From Alitta virens (Eukaryota > Annelida > Polychaeta > Phyllodocida > Nereididae), in the NCBI GenBank assembly GCA_932294295.1, contig OW028581.1, positions 15,591,162 through 15,655,161 on the forward strand: a stretch of DNA of 64,000 nucleotides, in the 5' to 3' direction. Position 1 is the first letter of the stretch; every line of letters begins with the position of its first letter. Of this stretch, positions 54,919 to 64,000 are shown in pieces. Below the pieces are notes generated by a model. It was not told the origin of the DNA and searched no databases. It saw only the letters and a program-made list of their open reading frames with translations. The position numbers were made by a program, and so were the translations under genes.

Positions 54919-55310
54919 GCACAGTGAAGATTTCTATTATTCAGTGTTGATCACACCAGTGCTGCATTTTCTGTAGTTCCAAGCAACACAGGCTTAAGAA
55001 ATAGGCAAAACATGGGCTGATTCTCTTGACACTGGGCCAATGTAACTTGCCCTATTCACCGTGATACCTGCACTGCACTGATTCCTGTACGGTATGCAAC
55101 ATTTATAAGCGTTGCCTTCTGAACATGCTAGATCGGATTGACATAATTTCAGTGTAGGTCGTCGTTGGCCAGTTGCAAAAATACAATGTAACGATGTAAA
55201 AATGTAAATAAGGGAGCTAGATATGGACAGTGATGGTCATTGCCTGGCCCATTGAAGGTCATCTTGCCTAAGGGGCTGTAAACTCTCTAGGGAGCTGAGA
55301 AAGACTCTAC
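54919..55310. other. No gene; possible repeat end
   Basis: GGGAGCTAGATATGGACAGT near 55211 resembles GGGAGCTGGATACGGACAGT at 51971, and ACTCTCTAGGGAGCTGAGA near 55284 resembles 44070-44092. An unplaced dispersed repeat with the CCTTA array as its tail is plausible. Confidence 0.45.
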
Positions 55311-55571
55311 GTTACCTTACCTTACCTTGCCTTACCATACCTTACCTTACCTTACTTTACCTTACTAACTGGAAACCTTACCTCACCTTACTTGAAACCT
55401 TACCTTACCTTACTGGAAACCTTACCTTACCTTACTGGAAACCCTACCTTACCTACTGGAAACCTTACCTTACCTTACCTTACCTGGAAACCTTACCTTA
55501 CCTTACCTTACCTTACCTTACCTTACCTTACCTTACCTTACCTTACCTTACCTTACCTTACCTTACCTTAC
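55311..55571. repeat. CCTTA pentanucleotide array with CTGGAAA interruptions
   Basis: TACCT/CCTTA units are interrupted five or so times by CTGGAAAC or CTTGAAAC in the first half, becoming pure from about 55493. Frame 55392-55574 is repeat translation. Confidence 0.96.
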
Positions 55572-56570
55572 TAAGATTCAGCTATGCTTAAATCAGAAAA
55601 GAATGGGATTGTAGTAGGCCAAAATTATGAAACAGTTATTAGTGCATATCCATTGTTTAGATGACACTCCCCAGTTGAATGCTAGAGGGCCAAATGCCAT
55701 AAACACCAATCTCCATTATTAAAATATAACCCTGCTGCCTGTTTTCTATGGATTTGTGTTGGCAATTCGATTTAAAAACAAAAAGATAGGATGACATAAT
55801 GGCTGCATAGATATGGCACCATTTCCTATCACCTGCTGAACAACTGCTGAAGGAGTATATATAAAAACATCAAAGGATGGTCAAAAGATTTTCTCCTCTT
55901 GTGGGACTATTTAATTTTTGTACAAAGGTCCGGGGTTGATTACATTTCCAGCTAAGTGCCAATAGGTCACCAGGGGTTCCTGTTTAGCGTCCTTGACCAC
56001 AGGTTGCCATGGTGTCAGATGACGTCATGAATCGACTCTGTAATACTGTGTGGGGGTGACCATTTGCACAAGAGCTGTACAGACACGCCCAAGACATCTT
56101 AAGTTCTTCAGGGTAAAGTCCTTTGGTAATTGGACACTGTCAGGTAAAAGGAGGGTATAATGTATACACCCAGCTTAGATTTGTCTGGGATACTGGTATT
56201 GTATAATGTATATGATAAAGTTGACGAATGCAATTCTTGAGGGCTTACTTTTAAGTTTCTGAGACACTGCCCTCTTTGTTTACATACAGCAGTAGACAGA
56301 GGTTATGGCCAAAGTCCAAGTTAATTTCCTGGGCAAGAAATATGGCTATGTCATGTTTAAAAAAAACCCGGGTGTTTCAAGTTACATAGCTGATTAATTG
56401 ATTGCATAATGTCATATATGTAGTTTCCTGAACAACATAAATGAGAAAAATGCAAGCTAAATGTAAAATTTGTGCCAGTTACTCTACTAACATAATTTTC
56501 TATTCAGGGGTTGTATGTTCATGACCCTGACCTTCCAAACTAGAGTTAAGGCTAGGGTTAAGTCTATGCC
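55572..56570. other. No gene seen
   Basis: AT-rich; no recognised element. Confidence 0.4.
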
Positions 56571-57002
56571 TCAACCCCCATTCAATTTGGCAAATGAAAG
56601 GAGAGCCTGCCATTTTAGGATGTATGTTTCGAATACGATTTTGCCGGCATGCTTAATGCAGTGATGCATAATAGATAGCATGCAGAGGCTTTGGAAATTG
56701 CAATTGTTGTGCTGAGAAAATCGGGTAATTATTGATGGAATTATGGAATTTATATAGAAATCTATCATTATACAGATCAATAATCTAGTGAGGTCTTCAT
56801 TATAATTTTGATTCCTATCTACGTATGTGTGGGTTATTTTGCCAGTACACTTGATGAGGTCAAAGGAAATTTTGCCTGTTAGACTGTTTTTGATAATCTC
56901 AGCATAGTTATTACATCTTTTGTCATATAACCAAATTAAATACAGTATCATTAAATGTTCTTGTTTTTTTTTTATAGCCTCGTAATGCTTCAAACATGGC
57001 AC
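56571..57002 (-). other. Unassigned open frame, 143 residues
   Basis: The frame starts MPCLKHYEAIKKKQEHLMIL and contains KNSLTGKISFDLIKCTGKIT. It is long for this AT-rich context, yet its composition (many Ile, Lys, Asn, Tyr, Cys) is what random AT-rich DNA gives. I recognise no domain, no signal peptide and no clear membrane segment. It could be a degenerate mobile-element gene or chance. Confidence 0.2.
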
Positions 57003-57125
57003 AAATATATGAGTTATAAGACTTTAAAATCACATATAATGCATATATATATATCAATTGATGTGAAAGGTTGTATGCATGAAAACCATGATTTACTTGT
57101 ATGTCAAAAGAGGTAAGTTATGCAG

Positions 57126-57198
57126 GCTGAGGTTAGACCAAAATATTGCTGTCATTTATGAAGCTGAGGTTAGACCGAAATATTGCTGTCATTTGCAA
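57126..57198. repeat. 37-bp tandem duplication
   Basis: GCTGAGGTTAGACCRAAATA and TTGCTGTCATTT appear twice, at 57126 and 57163, with one or two mismatches. Confidence 0.95.
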
Positions 57199-57404
57199 GC
57201 ACGCCGATGAGGCAGTTTGTCGGACTAGGCTGAGGTATTATATACATACACTGCTTCAGTTCCAAATGCGGATAACAGAAATGCAAGATTTGGCTGTGGA
57301 ATGACACTGTCTTTCATATACATTATATATTGTATTTATTCGTAGAGTAGGTGGGCCAGACAATACAAAATGCACGTAGAACCACATCCATTGTGGTGGC
57401 CATA

Positions 57405-57804
57405 CAGTTAGGTCATAAAACGGCCTGTCAAATTGAACCTAGACGAAGCTAGACAATTTTTGCCATACAATGCCACCTGCCACTAAACAGAACTGTCTGG
57501 CTACAGCTGGCTGCTCAAAGTCACATCTAAAAGTACATGCAGCACCATCTGGTGTATAAGTTGACAGTTACTCATATATGTCTTTTTTGTTGAAAAGATG
57601 CATGTCTATTGTACATAAATATTTATAATATATTTATAATTTTTCTTACATTTACCAAGGTTAATATTTTTTCAGTAGTTGTAGGTGTAAGCCAACTATA
57701 AGCGAGGAGTAGACAGAAGCAGCTGGCTTTCGCCAGTTATAGCTACAGCCAGGAATAGGTGGCTACAGCTGTCTCGAGTCGACCATATTTTATGAAACTA
57801 ACTG
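57405..57804 (-). mobile_element. TIR element family D, copy 2, 400 bp
   Basis: Left end CAGTTAGGTCATAAAACGG; the right end's reverse complement is CAGTTAGTTTCATAAAATAT. TA flanks both sides (57403-57404, 57805-57806). The right 110 bp matches the left part of the copy at 27305 in reverse complement. No transposase frame. Confidence 0.9.
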
Positions 57805-57840
57805 TACCTCTGGTTACCAACATAATGACACTTTACAGCA

Positions 57841-58024
57841 AGGGCGGGGGCCTAGCTCAGAGGTAGCGCTCTGGGCTTCCAACCGCTGGGTCCCGGGTTC
57901 AATTCCCGGTCGAGCCTAAGTTTGATGGCTGCTTCATCCTTCATCTCATTGCAATGGTCTCTGCCTGTCCTAATTAGCCCAACTGGTGCAGAAATACAGG
58001 ACGTAAAGCCTTAATCACACACAC
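57841..58024 (+). mobile_element. SINE-A1 copy, full length with (CA)n tail
   Basis: Head GGGGGCCTAGCTCAGAGGTA, box B GGGTTCAATTCCC, body with AGCCCAACTGGTGCAGAAAT and a CACACA tail. A perfect 13-bp target duplication ACACTTTACAGCA lies at 57828-57840 and 58025-58037. It sits 35 bp from the family-D element. Confidence 0.96.
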
Positions 58025-58037
58025 ACACTTTACAGCA

Positions 58038-58539
58038 TGATGTCCTCCCAGCTTATCCATATGGGATGGGCAAGCAAGGCATGATTTATAAGAATGTTAA
58101 ATATAAACAGATACCTTCTATTCTCTACAAATATTATCATATGACCTTATATAAAACATGGAAGTAACATAACTGGATAATGTGTCAACATTTTTTTTAC
58201 CACTTATGTGTAACACTCGTGTAAAACATCCTTTGGATTTTATGATCCGCATGAAATTATCATTCAAGGAATTAATGCATTTATTATTACTGCTCTGGAA
58301 GTTTCTGTACTAACTACTAACAAATCAGGAAGAAGCTGCCATTACTGGGAAAGAAAGTTGCACACAAGTCTGCAGGAGAGCTTGGGAAACCGCACGCGAT
58401 AGAATCAATAGAATTAGCACGGTTTTTTTGCAGTGTATTGAGAGCAGTTGCAGTAACAGTACTTGCACTTGCAGATGTAGGTTTATTTTGTCTCTGGATT
58501 ACCAATGAGAGAAAAGAAGCTGATTAGCAATTGTCACAC
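58038..58539. other. No gene confirmed
   Basis: A minus-strand frame (58505-58317, 62 residues, MVIQRQNKPTSASASTVTAT...) is Ser/Thr/Ala-rich and unlike random AT-rich translation. It adjoins the CpG-rich patch and could be a first exon read on the minus strand, but nothing confirms it. Confidence 0.3.
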
Positions 58540-58870
58540 TGTGTCACACTGTGTCTTGCTGTGTCTCGGGGCGCGTTGACCAACTTATTCACTTCATGAA
58601 GAAGACTGCGTGAACTCGGCAGACTACGCGAACTTGTCAGACTCCACATACTGTTACGACACTTCCTCGCAGCGATTCTAAGTGGAAAGAGATGGGAGTT
58701 TGCGAAGCGAATGCAAAGAGAACGAGAGCCAATGGAGGCTTCATTGTTATGCAAGAAGGGCACTGCGGCCGGGTTCCCGTTGGCCACTATGTAAGACAAT
58801 CGTGCTCCTCTGCACACGGTTAAAGCAAGCGACCAGTCGCATGGAACCCGACACCCGCATTAGCTGCCAC
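58540..58870. promoter_or_regulatory. CpG-rich patch, possible promoter or first exon
   Basis: GC and CpG density rise (GGGGCGCGTTGACC, GACTACGCGAAC, CTCGCAGCGATTC, GCGGCCGGGTTCCCG). Both strands stay open (58524-58817 minus, 97 residues; 58682-59089 plus, 135 residues), a usual effect of CpG-rich DNA. A donor-like TATGTAAGAC lies near 58788. In an otherwise CpG-depleted animal genome such a patch is often an unmethylated promoter. No TATA box or recognised protein. Confidence 0.35.
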
Positions 58871-59098
58871 TCTAGTTTTAATGGAAAAGAAGGTCTCTTC
58901 TGCAAAAAACTTTGGCAAACACCTTCAGACCTACTGATTACCCAAAGTAGTAAAGTCCTTTTTTTGCAGCTGCTGTATTTTGCTAGTTTTTGCCCAAGAT
59001 TAAATTACCCTTGTTCATTAAACTGGGTAGCCTCCTACATACAATCAGGTTCTTTTGCTAACAAGGCACCCTATAGCATGCGTAGCTAGACCTACACT

Positions 59099-59155
59099 GA
59101 GCCAACTATGGGTCGCCTGTGCCAACCATTGGCCAACGTTGGCCGATATGTATTT
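59099..59155. mobile_element. Family B core relic
   Basis: GAGCCAACTATGGGTCGC, GTGCCAACCATTGGCCAACG and TTGGCCGATATG match the family-B interior vocabulary. Ends are absent. Confidence 0.4.
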
Positions 59156-59260
59156 TACTTAATGTTAGAAGTTTTGCTAACGGCATATAATCTATTTTGG
59201 AATTATGTCTCTCAAAAACCTGACAAGGAATTAATGACATGTGTGGCATGATGAGACTGT

Positions 59261-59385
59261 TCCCTTGACCATTGCTTAGTCAGCTTATATGACCAAATGC
59301 CTGAGGCAGATGTAATGATGAGATGATAAGGCTTGGAATCTGTACGCAGCATTTACCTCATGAACAGGTTATTTACTTTTGATGA
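59261..59385 (-). mobile_element. SINE-B2 3' fragment
   Basis: GCTTAGTCAGCTTATATGAC, TGAGGCAGATGTAATGATGA and GATGATAAGGCTTGGA match the reversed B2 end. Confidence 0.85.
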
Positions 59386-60384
59386 AGGTTTTTATGATCC
59401 CAGATATTATGACACATTGTCTTGAGATTTGCCCGGTATCACCTACTTTGACTTTGTACCAACTTGAAATTGATTTTAAAACTTTATTCTATCTTATGAA
59501 CAGTAGTACAAAAATGCAAACATGTCTATATACAAGGTAGGCATACAAGTATACTGAAGGAAACAGATGCTATAAGGCATATTGGCCCCTGTATTAATTA
59601 AAACGAATACATTTGCTATATGGTGGATATACTACTACAATGCAATTAAAATTATTGTTGAAAACTAAAGTTGATTTAATAGTAAAGATTGATTCAACCT
59701 TTTGTTATAATAATAATAAGAGCAATTAATAATAATTTTGTTTTAAAAATGATTCCAAAATTTTACACCATTCTGACGTATGCATCTTTGACAAAATTAA
59801 AAAATAAAATGAAGGACAGCCAGTTTATTATTTTGCCTGGTATTATAATTATTATCATTATGGAAGAAATGCCAACATGAGGCCAACCTTCAGGCGGATT
59901 AGGCACATGGTCAGGGAGGAGCTAAAAATCCTTCCTGCCAGAACCCTGGAGGTCCCATGCGATGTCTACCAAAGCAATGAAGCAAAATGTAACTCTAAAA
60001 ACTAAATGCACAATCTCATGTCACTCAGCTTATGAATACCTCCTACTCTCTCCTCAGGTGGTAGAAGAGCCCCTGGTGTCAATACAATTCCTCTCAAGGG
60101 CTCTTGCTGTATTTTTGCCCATTTTGAAATGCATCTAGTTTTTCCTCTTTGCCTTCCCAAGAAACCTGTGAGTGGAGAAAGAAGTGCATTAATGCAATTT
60201 CTTTATTTTGTTTCCCCTCTCTCGTCTTTTTTCGGGTAGGATCTTCCGACTCGCTCCGATATCACACTATTAGAGCAGCAAATGCATTTCAAATTCGAAG
60301 AAAGTAGAAGATGAGTTTTAACAATGTTTGGAAATGTTTTCATATTTACAGTACTTTACAAAAGTTTATGAGCTGCTTTTTACT
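59386..60384. other. No gene; possible LINE 3' end on minus strand
   Basis: TTTTAAAACTTTATTCTATC near 59470 could be the reversed AATAAA-bearing end of a LINE. Frame 59689-59880 is low-complexity. Confidence 0.35.
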
Positions 60385-60475
60385 TATATAACCAACTGTA
60401 GGCAGATATAATGATGAAATAATAAGGCTTGATGTCCACACCATATCATATATTTAAAACATAGGTTAAGTCTTT
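60385..60475 (-). mobile_element. SINE-B2 3' fragment
   Basis: TATATAACCAACTGTAGGCA, TATAATGATGAAATAATAAG and CACACCATATCATA match a decayed B2 end. Confidence 0.75.
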
Positions 60476-60507
60476 CCTGTGCCCCCAGCTCCTTCATCTC
60501 ATTGTCA

Positions 60508-60576
60508 TTTCCCGGTCGAGCCTAAGTTGGATGGCTGTTTCATCCTTCGTCTCATTGTCATGGTCCCTGCCTGTCC
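60508..60576 (+). mobile_element. SINE-A internal fragment
   Basis: Starts inside box B (TTTCCCGGTCGAGCC) and keeps TAAGTTGGATGGCTGTTTCA to CCCTGCCTGTCC. The preceding CTCCTTCATCTCATTGTCAT repeats part of the same body, so this is a rearranged scrap. Confidence 0.85.
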
Positions 60577-61084
60577 ATTCTTAAAGAAAAAGAATTGAAA
60601 ATTCTGGAGAGTTGAGGCACAGATTGTGGTAATGAGTTTCTTGTGTATGTTTCTGAAGTTTGTATGTAGATCTAAGAAAGCCTACACACTTTACATTCTG
60701 GGGAATTATGTACAGAATATGGGCAAATAACCACAAAATGTGAAACTGGTATTTCCCTAAGGGTACACTGATGATGCAGTAAGAAGAAGTAGGCAGAAAA
60801 GCCGAGATTAGAAAGAAGAGACTCAGCCTGGTACTACATGAAAGATGCAAGGCAAAAGATGAAGGAGGAAGTGAGTATCCTTGATTTACCCCTTGGAGAT
60901 AAAATACCTGTGACCTGTGCTGACCTCTGGTAGATACCAACACAGTGTAAATATACTTCTGCATCAGATAGGTTTACCATAGTTTCATAACATAAAGTAA
61001 TTTATTCAATATATTAAAAAAACATGTGAAACATTTTAACGATTAATATAAATAACTTAACATTTGTAAGAAAAGAAAACCCAA
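60577..61084. other. No gene confirmed
   Basis: Frame 60581-60964 (minus, 127 residues) starts MQKYIYTVLVSTRGQHRSQV and lacks recognised motifs. Confidence 0.3.
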
Positions 61085-61168
61085 GCCTTATCATATCATC
61101 ATTACGTCTGCCTCTGGGAGCTGACAGTACAAGCCGACCAACTTCAGACCCAGTAGCATTGAGATATA
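61085..61168 (+). mobile_element. SINE-B2 3' fragment
   Basis: CCTTATCATATCATCATTAC, GTCTGCCTCTGGGAGCTG and CAGACCCAGTAGCATTGAGA match the B2 3' end. Confidence 0.88.
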
Positions 61169-61284
61169 GAAAAATAAATTACATACTTTTGTATTTATCT
61201 TAATGTAGGTAAGTTGTATAATTAGATGACATTTTGAATTTACTTTCGGAACGTGATAGAAAATAAACCTGACAATGTTGATAA

Positions 61285-61340
61285 ACAAGAGAGAGAAAGA
61301 AAGAAAGAAAGAATGAACGAAAAAAGAAAGAAATAGAAAT
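61285..61340. repeat. GAAA microsatellite
   Basis: GAGAGAGAAAGAAAGAAAGA with later GAACGAAAAAAG interruptions. Confidence 0.93.
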
Positions 61341-61684
61341 GTGGAATTGTTTGCATGCATTGAAACAGGAAATATATTATTTTCCTAAATGCCAACTTTT
61401 TATGCATGGTATTTATGGGTTTTGATTCAGGGTACCCATTGCAATTTTAAAAGTTACGTTGCTGCAAGCAAGGAAATTTAGTGAAAATAAGGAAGAATAT
61501 GATATGATATGAATTCGTTGGATAACTTTTGATTTTTTTAAATGGTTTTTTTGTCATGATTTAGGTGTGGTCTACAAAGAACAATTATAGGTGTGTCATT
61601 CAACTTTAAATCTCATTCTTTATGAATGTCATAGAGCAGAAGTGTATGTTATATATCTCATGGTGTGGATCTGTGATATATGAA
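61341..61684. other. No gene seen
   Basis: Ordinary AT-rich sequence. Confidence 0.35.
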
Positions 61685-61838
61685 GTGTGTGTGAGTGATT
61701 AGGACTTTACGTCCTGTATTTCTGCACCAGTTGGGCTAATTAGGACAGGCATAGACCATGGCAATGAGACGAAGGATGAAACAGCCATCCAACTTAGGCT
61801 CGACCGGGAATCGAACCCGGGACCCAGCCGTTGGAAGC
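61685..61838 (-). mobile_element. SINE-A1 copy truncated within the tRNA head
   Basis: Body with TGCACCAGTTGGGCTAATT, box B GGGTTCGATTCCC on the minus strand and a (CA)-type tail. The 5' end is cut at GGCTTCC in the anticodon region. TGTGATATATGAA at the left and TGTAATATATGAA at the right form a 13-bp target duplication with one mismatch, so truncation occurred at insertion. Confidence 0.92.
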
Positions 61839-61852
61839 CTGTAATATATGAA

Positions 61853-62584
61853 AGTTTGGAAACTCATTCGTTGAACATACATAGTTGAATGAATATTCAC
61901 TCTGAAAATAGATTATCTGTTTTCAGACAAATAATTGTTTCCCTCCGCGGTGTCCACTCTGTATGGTTTGTTTAAAATCAGCCATTATATATATTGTTTT
62001 ACTGAGACAATGACTGTCTGAACCAACAGACCTCATTGTTTGTCTTCGATAAATAAAAATATAAATTATTGTCAGATTTTCAACAAACTATATTGAATGG
62101 ACACAAGGAAAACATTTTTTTTGTGTTAAAATTATTCACCGCTGCATTTTGATTTTCATGACTATCACCTTCCCCTTGTGGACTGGCACAGCTCCGGCCG
62201 AAACTATTTGGCAATTACAAATTATGGATATAACAATAGCTTCCAAAATTTTGTAGTATCTTTGGATGATATATTACAAAGACGTTTTTATGTTGTTGTT
62301 TTTTTCTTCCTTTTTTGTTGGTTGGCATATCATTTTTATATTCAATTAACGTCTGGAATGCTACAATCAAATAAGTTGCTTTGACATTTAGGTCTACCGC
62401 AACAATAATTTGAGAGGGGATGGGTATACAAAGGCACGTAAAAGTCATCTCACTTCAAAAAGTGCAAATAAGTATTGTCTTTTTTGTTCAGGAAATTTTA
62501 AAAATAACGTTGACATGATGAACATGCAAGTTCAATCTGAAAAAAACCAAAAAATAAACCCCATCATTTGCTTTTATAAATGAG
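61853..62584. other. No gene seen
   Basis: Overlapping frames 62178-62384 and 62215-62448 on opposite strands; neither is recognised. Confidence 0.4.
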
Positions 62585-62831
62585 TAGCTAAGTGATTCAG
62601 CAGTTGAGGCCGTGGCTGCCAGATTTCTTCTCAATGTCTAATGGTCTCATTGCTACTGGTCCCTCACACCGTCTGAGAGGTTTGTGCATGCAGGCATTCC
62701 TCCTTCCATCCACGGGGGCCACTTGATAATGACAAAACCTTGTCCTAAAGTGGTCCCCAGTCCTTTTAAATATTTATAAACTACTTCGTTTGTTACTTGC
62801 ATATGAAAGGACAATAAAGATATTCTGATTC
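62585..62831 (+). mobile_element. Possible LINE/SINE 3' region ending in AATAAAGATATTCTGATTCTG
   Basis: The segment is less AT-rich than its surroundings and ends GGACAATAAAGATATTCTGA followed by TTCTGA, a polyadenylation-like signal with the start of an ATTCTG simple tail, as in CR1-like elements. No reverse-transcriptase remnant. Confidence 0.4.
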
Positions 62832-62940
62832 TGAGTCGGCTTATACGACCAGCTGCCAGAGGCAGACATTATGATGAGATGATAAGGCTTAGAGTCCACA
62901 CCATATTATACATCTAACCCATGGGTGGGGTATTTTACAT
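62832..62940 (-). mobile_element. SINE-B2 3' part
   Basis: GTCGGCTTATACGACCAGCT, GCCAGAGGCAGACATTATGA and CCCATGGGTGGGGTATTTTA match the reversed B2 end and core. Confidence 0.88.
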
Positions 62941-63105
62941 CGGCCTGACAACGGCTGCTGTCTGCCAACATTGGAACGATAGCATTCACCGATTGTATTC
63001 CAAATCGAGACAACATTGGCACGACATCAGTGATGTTGATACGATGCTGTGACGATGACGGCCAATATGAAAACAATGCTGGGCCGGTTGGAATGTTATC
63101 TGGGG
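62941..63105. mobile_element. Family B element, left end degraded
   Basis: The interior words CCAACATTGGAACGATAGCA, TTGTATTCCAAATCGAGAC and ACATCAGTGATGTTGATACG belong to the family. The right end GGAATGTTATCTGGGG followed by TA is intact. The left part looks rearranged, with the usual left-end words appearing internally. Confidence 0.75.
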
Positions 63106-63119
63106 TAGACCCAATCTGG

Positions 63120-63318
63120 AAGGGCGCGGGCTTAGCTCAGAGGTAGCGCTCTGGGCTTCCAACCGCTGGGTCCTGAGTTTGTTTCCCGGTCGAGCCTAAG
63201 TTGGATGGCTGTTTCATCCTTCATCTCATTGCCATGGTCTTTGCCTGTCCTAATTAGCCCAACTGGTGTGCAGAAACACAGGACGCAAAGCCCTAATCAC
63301 AAACACACACACACACAC
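63120..63318 (+). mobile_element. SINE-A1 copy, full length with (CA)n tail
   Basis: Head GGGCGCGGGCTTAGCTCAGA, body with TTAGCCCAACTGGTGTGCAG and a long (CA)n tail. A perfect 13-bp target duplication AGACCCAATCTGG lies at 63107-63119 and 63319-63331. It inserted 15 bp past the right end of the family-B element. Confidence 0.96.
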
Positions 63319-63397
63319 AGACCCAATCTGGCATGTTATCTGGAAAGATATTTGCCTGAGAGGTTTCTGTGACAGAAGCTGGTCATATTGACTGATG

Positions 63398-63560
63398 GAT
63401 TGCCATTGTCCAGTGGTTAAGCTATTTAGTTGCTAATCATGAGGTAGCAGGATCGAACCTTCACTATGGCATGGACGAGTTAGATAGATCTTGAAACCAC
63501 TGCCTCACCCCATCCAAGTGTAATGGATACTTACCTACACAGATAAAAGGCCACATTAGA
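63398..63560 (+). mobile_element. Another tRNA-derived SINE (SINE-D)
   Basis: GCCATTGTCCAGTGGTTAAG (box-A-like) and GGATCGAACCTTCACTATGG (box-B-like) about 40 bp apart are followed by an unrelated body (GACGAGTTAGATAGATCTTG, GTAATGGATACTTACC). The sequence resembles neither SINE-A nor SINE-B; one copy only in the window. Confidence 0.55.
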
Positions 63561-63756
63561 TAGACATCGGCGTGATGTCACTCAAAAGGCAAGCATGTAA
63601 ATGATACGTCGATCGGGTCTTGCATGCCATCTTAGTTTTGGAAATCACAGTGTTGGCTTGGGTATGAGCTCTTATAATATGCCCTTGTGGTTAACCCTGC
63701 ATGCAAATGTTAATGTATTGGCCTGCTGAGGGGTAAACATTTGTAAAATTAGCAGA

Positions 63757-63905
63757 TATCTACTTTATACTGAGGCAAGTAAAAGATCCCACCCATGGGG
63801 TTAATGTGTATAAGTCTTATCAAACCATTAATACGTCTGCCTCAGGCAGCTGGACATATAAGCTGTCTCAGATTCAGACTGCGTAGCATATACACATCGA
63901 CATTA
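63757..63905 (+). mobile_element. SINE-B2 fragment
   Basis: TACTGAGGCAAGTAAAAGAT, CCCACCCATGGGGTTAATGT, ATTAATACGTCTGCCTCAGG and CAGCTGGACATATAAGC match core and 3' end. Head is absent. Confidence 0.85.
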
Positions 63906-64000
63906 AACATTGAACTTTTTGGTCACATAAAAAAAATTATAAAGCAAACCTTCTTGTAGGATTCACAAAAATGACAAAACAGGAAGTTTCATTATGTGCA

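Noticed and set aside
56571..57002. 143-residue frame as a gene
   Set aside because: The composition equals random AT-rich translation and there is no motif. Kept only as an unassigned frame.
57841..57915. tRNA gene candidate (TAGCTCAGAGGTAGCGC ... GGGTTCAATTCCC)
   Set aside because: It is the head of SINE-A: the acceptor stem does not pair, the SINE body follows and a target duplication encloses the whole. The anticodon loop CTTCCAA hints at descent from a tRNA-Gly(UCC)-like ancestor, but it is not a tRNA gene.
60581..60964. 127-residue minus frame
   Set aside because: No recognised domain, no supporting signals, and it lies directly beside a SINE-A scrap.
1..64000. Bacterial or viral origin of the window
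   Set aside because: No operons, no long genes, and abundant SINEs, LINE remnants and microsatellites point to an animal nuclear genome.

Overview
This looks like a non-genic stretch of a metazoan nuclear genome, most likely a marine invertebrate. The call rests on an AT-rich and generally CpG-poor background with locally CpG-rich patches, tRNA-derived SINEs, C-terminal remnants of non-LTR reverse transcriptases, many short terminal-inverted-repeat (TIR) elements, GATA-type microsatellites, and no operon-like gene packing. The exact lineage cannot be told from sequence alone. No host protein-coding gene, rRNA or functional tRNA could be identified with confidence. Almost all open frames are short and fall inside repeats or in AT-rich sequence.

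Layout. 1-6 kb: GATA microsatellite, a 53-bp tandem repeat, a 730-bp array of 73 ten-bp units kept in perfect phase, and a 946-bp TA-flanked TIR element sitting inside a GATA microsatellite. 6-20 kb: first copies of a six-member palindromic element (family A) and of a tRNA-derived SINE (SINE-A), a foldback carrying a SINE head, a pogo-like element between direct repeats, a long TATC microsatellite, and two non-LTR reverse-transcriptase 3' ends. 20-34 kb: a 563-bp foldback built of short palindromes, a CpG-rich TATA-box promoter candidate with CRE-like motifs, a second SINE family (SINE-B), further TIR elements, reiterated AAGGTCA-type units, and a 95-bp near-perfect palindrome. 33.4-38 kb: the quietest stretch, AT-rich and almost free of recognisable repeats. 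38-55 kb: a family-B element caught inside a SINE-B at a TA site, another family-B copy with an internal minisatellite, a third reverse-transcriptase end, Harbinger-like and other TIR elements, 52-bp and 36-bp arrays (the latter producing an artefactual 340-residue frame), a large foldback and a CCTTA array. 55-64 kb: a second copy of a 400-bp TIR family, a CpG-rich patch that may be a promoter or first exon, and many SINE copies.

The window is best read as layered mobile-element debris. SINE-A copies keep 12-15-bp target-site duplications and end in simple-repeat tails rather than poly-A. The TIR elements duplicate TA (mariner/pogo-like) or TTA (Harbinger-like) and are all non-autonomous here. 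I see no transposase gene and no complete LINE, so the activities that moved them must have come from elsewhere. Family labels (A, B, C, D; SINE-A, B, C, D) are local names I assigned.
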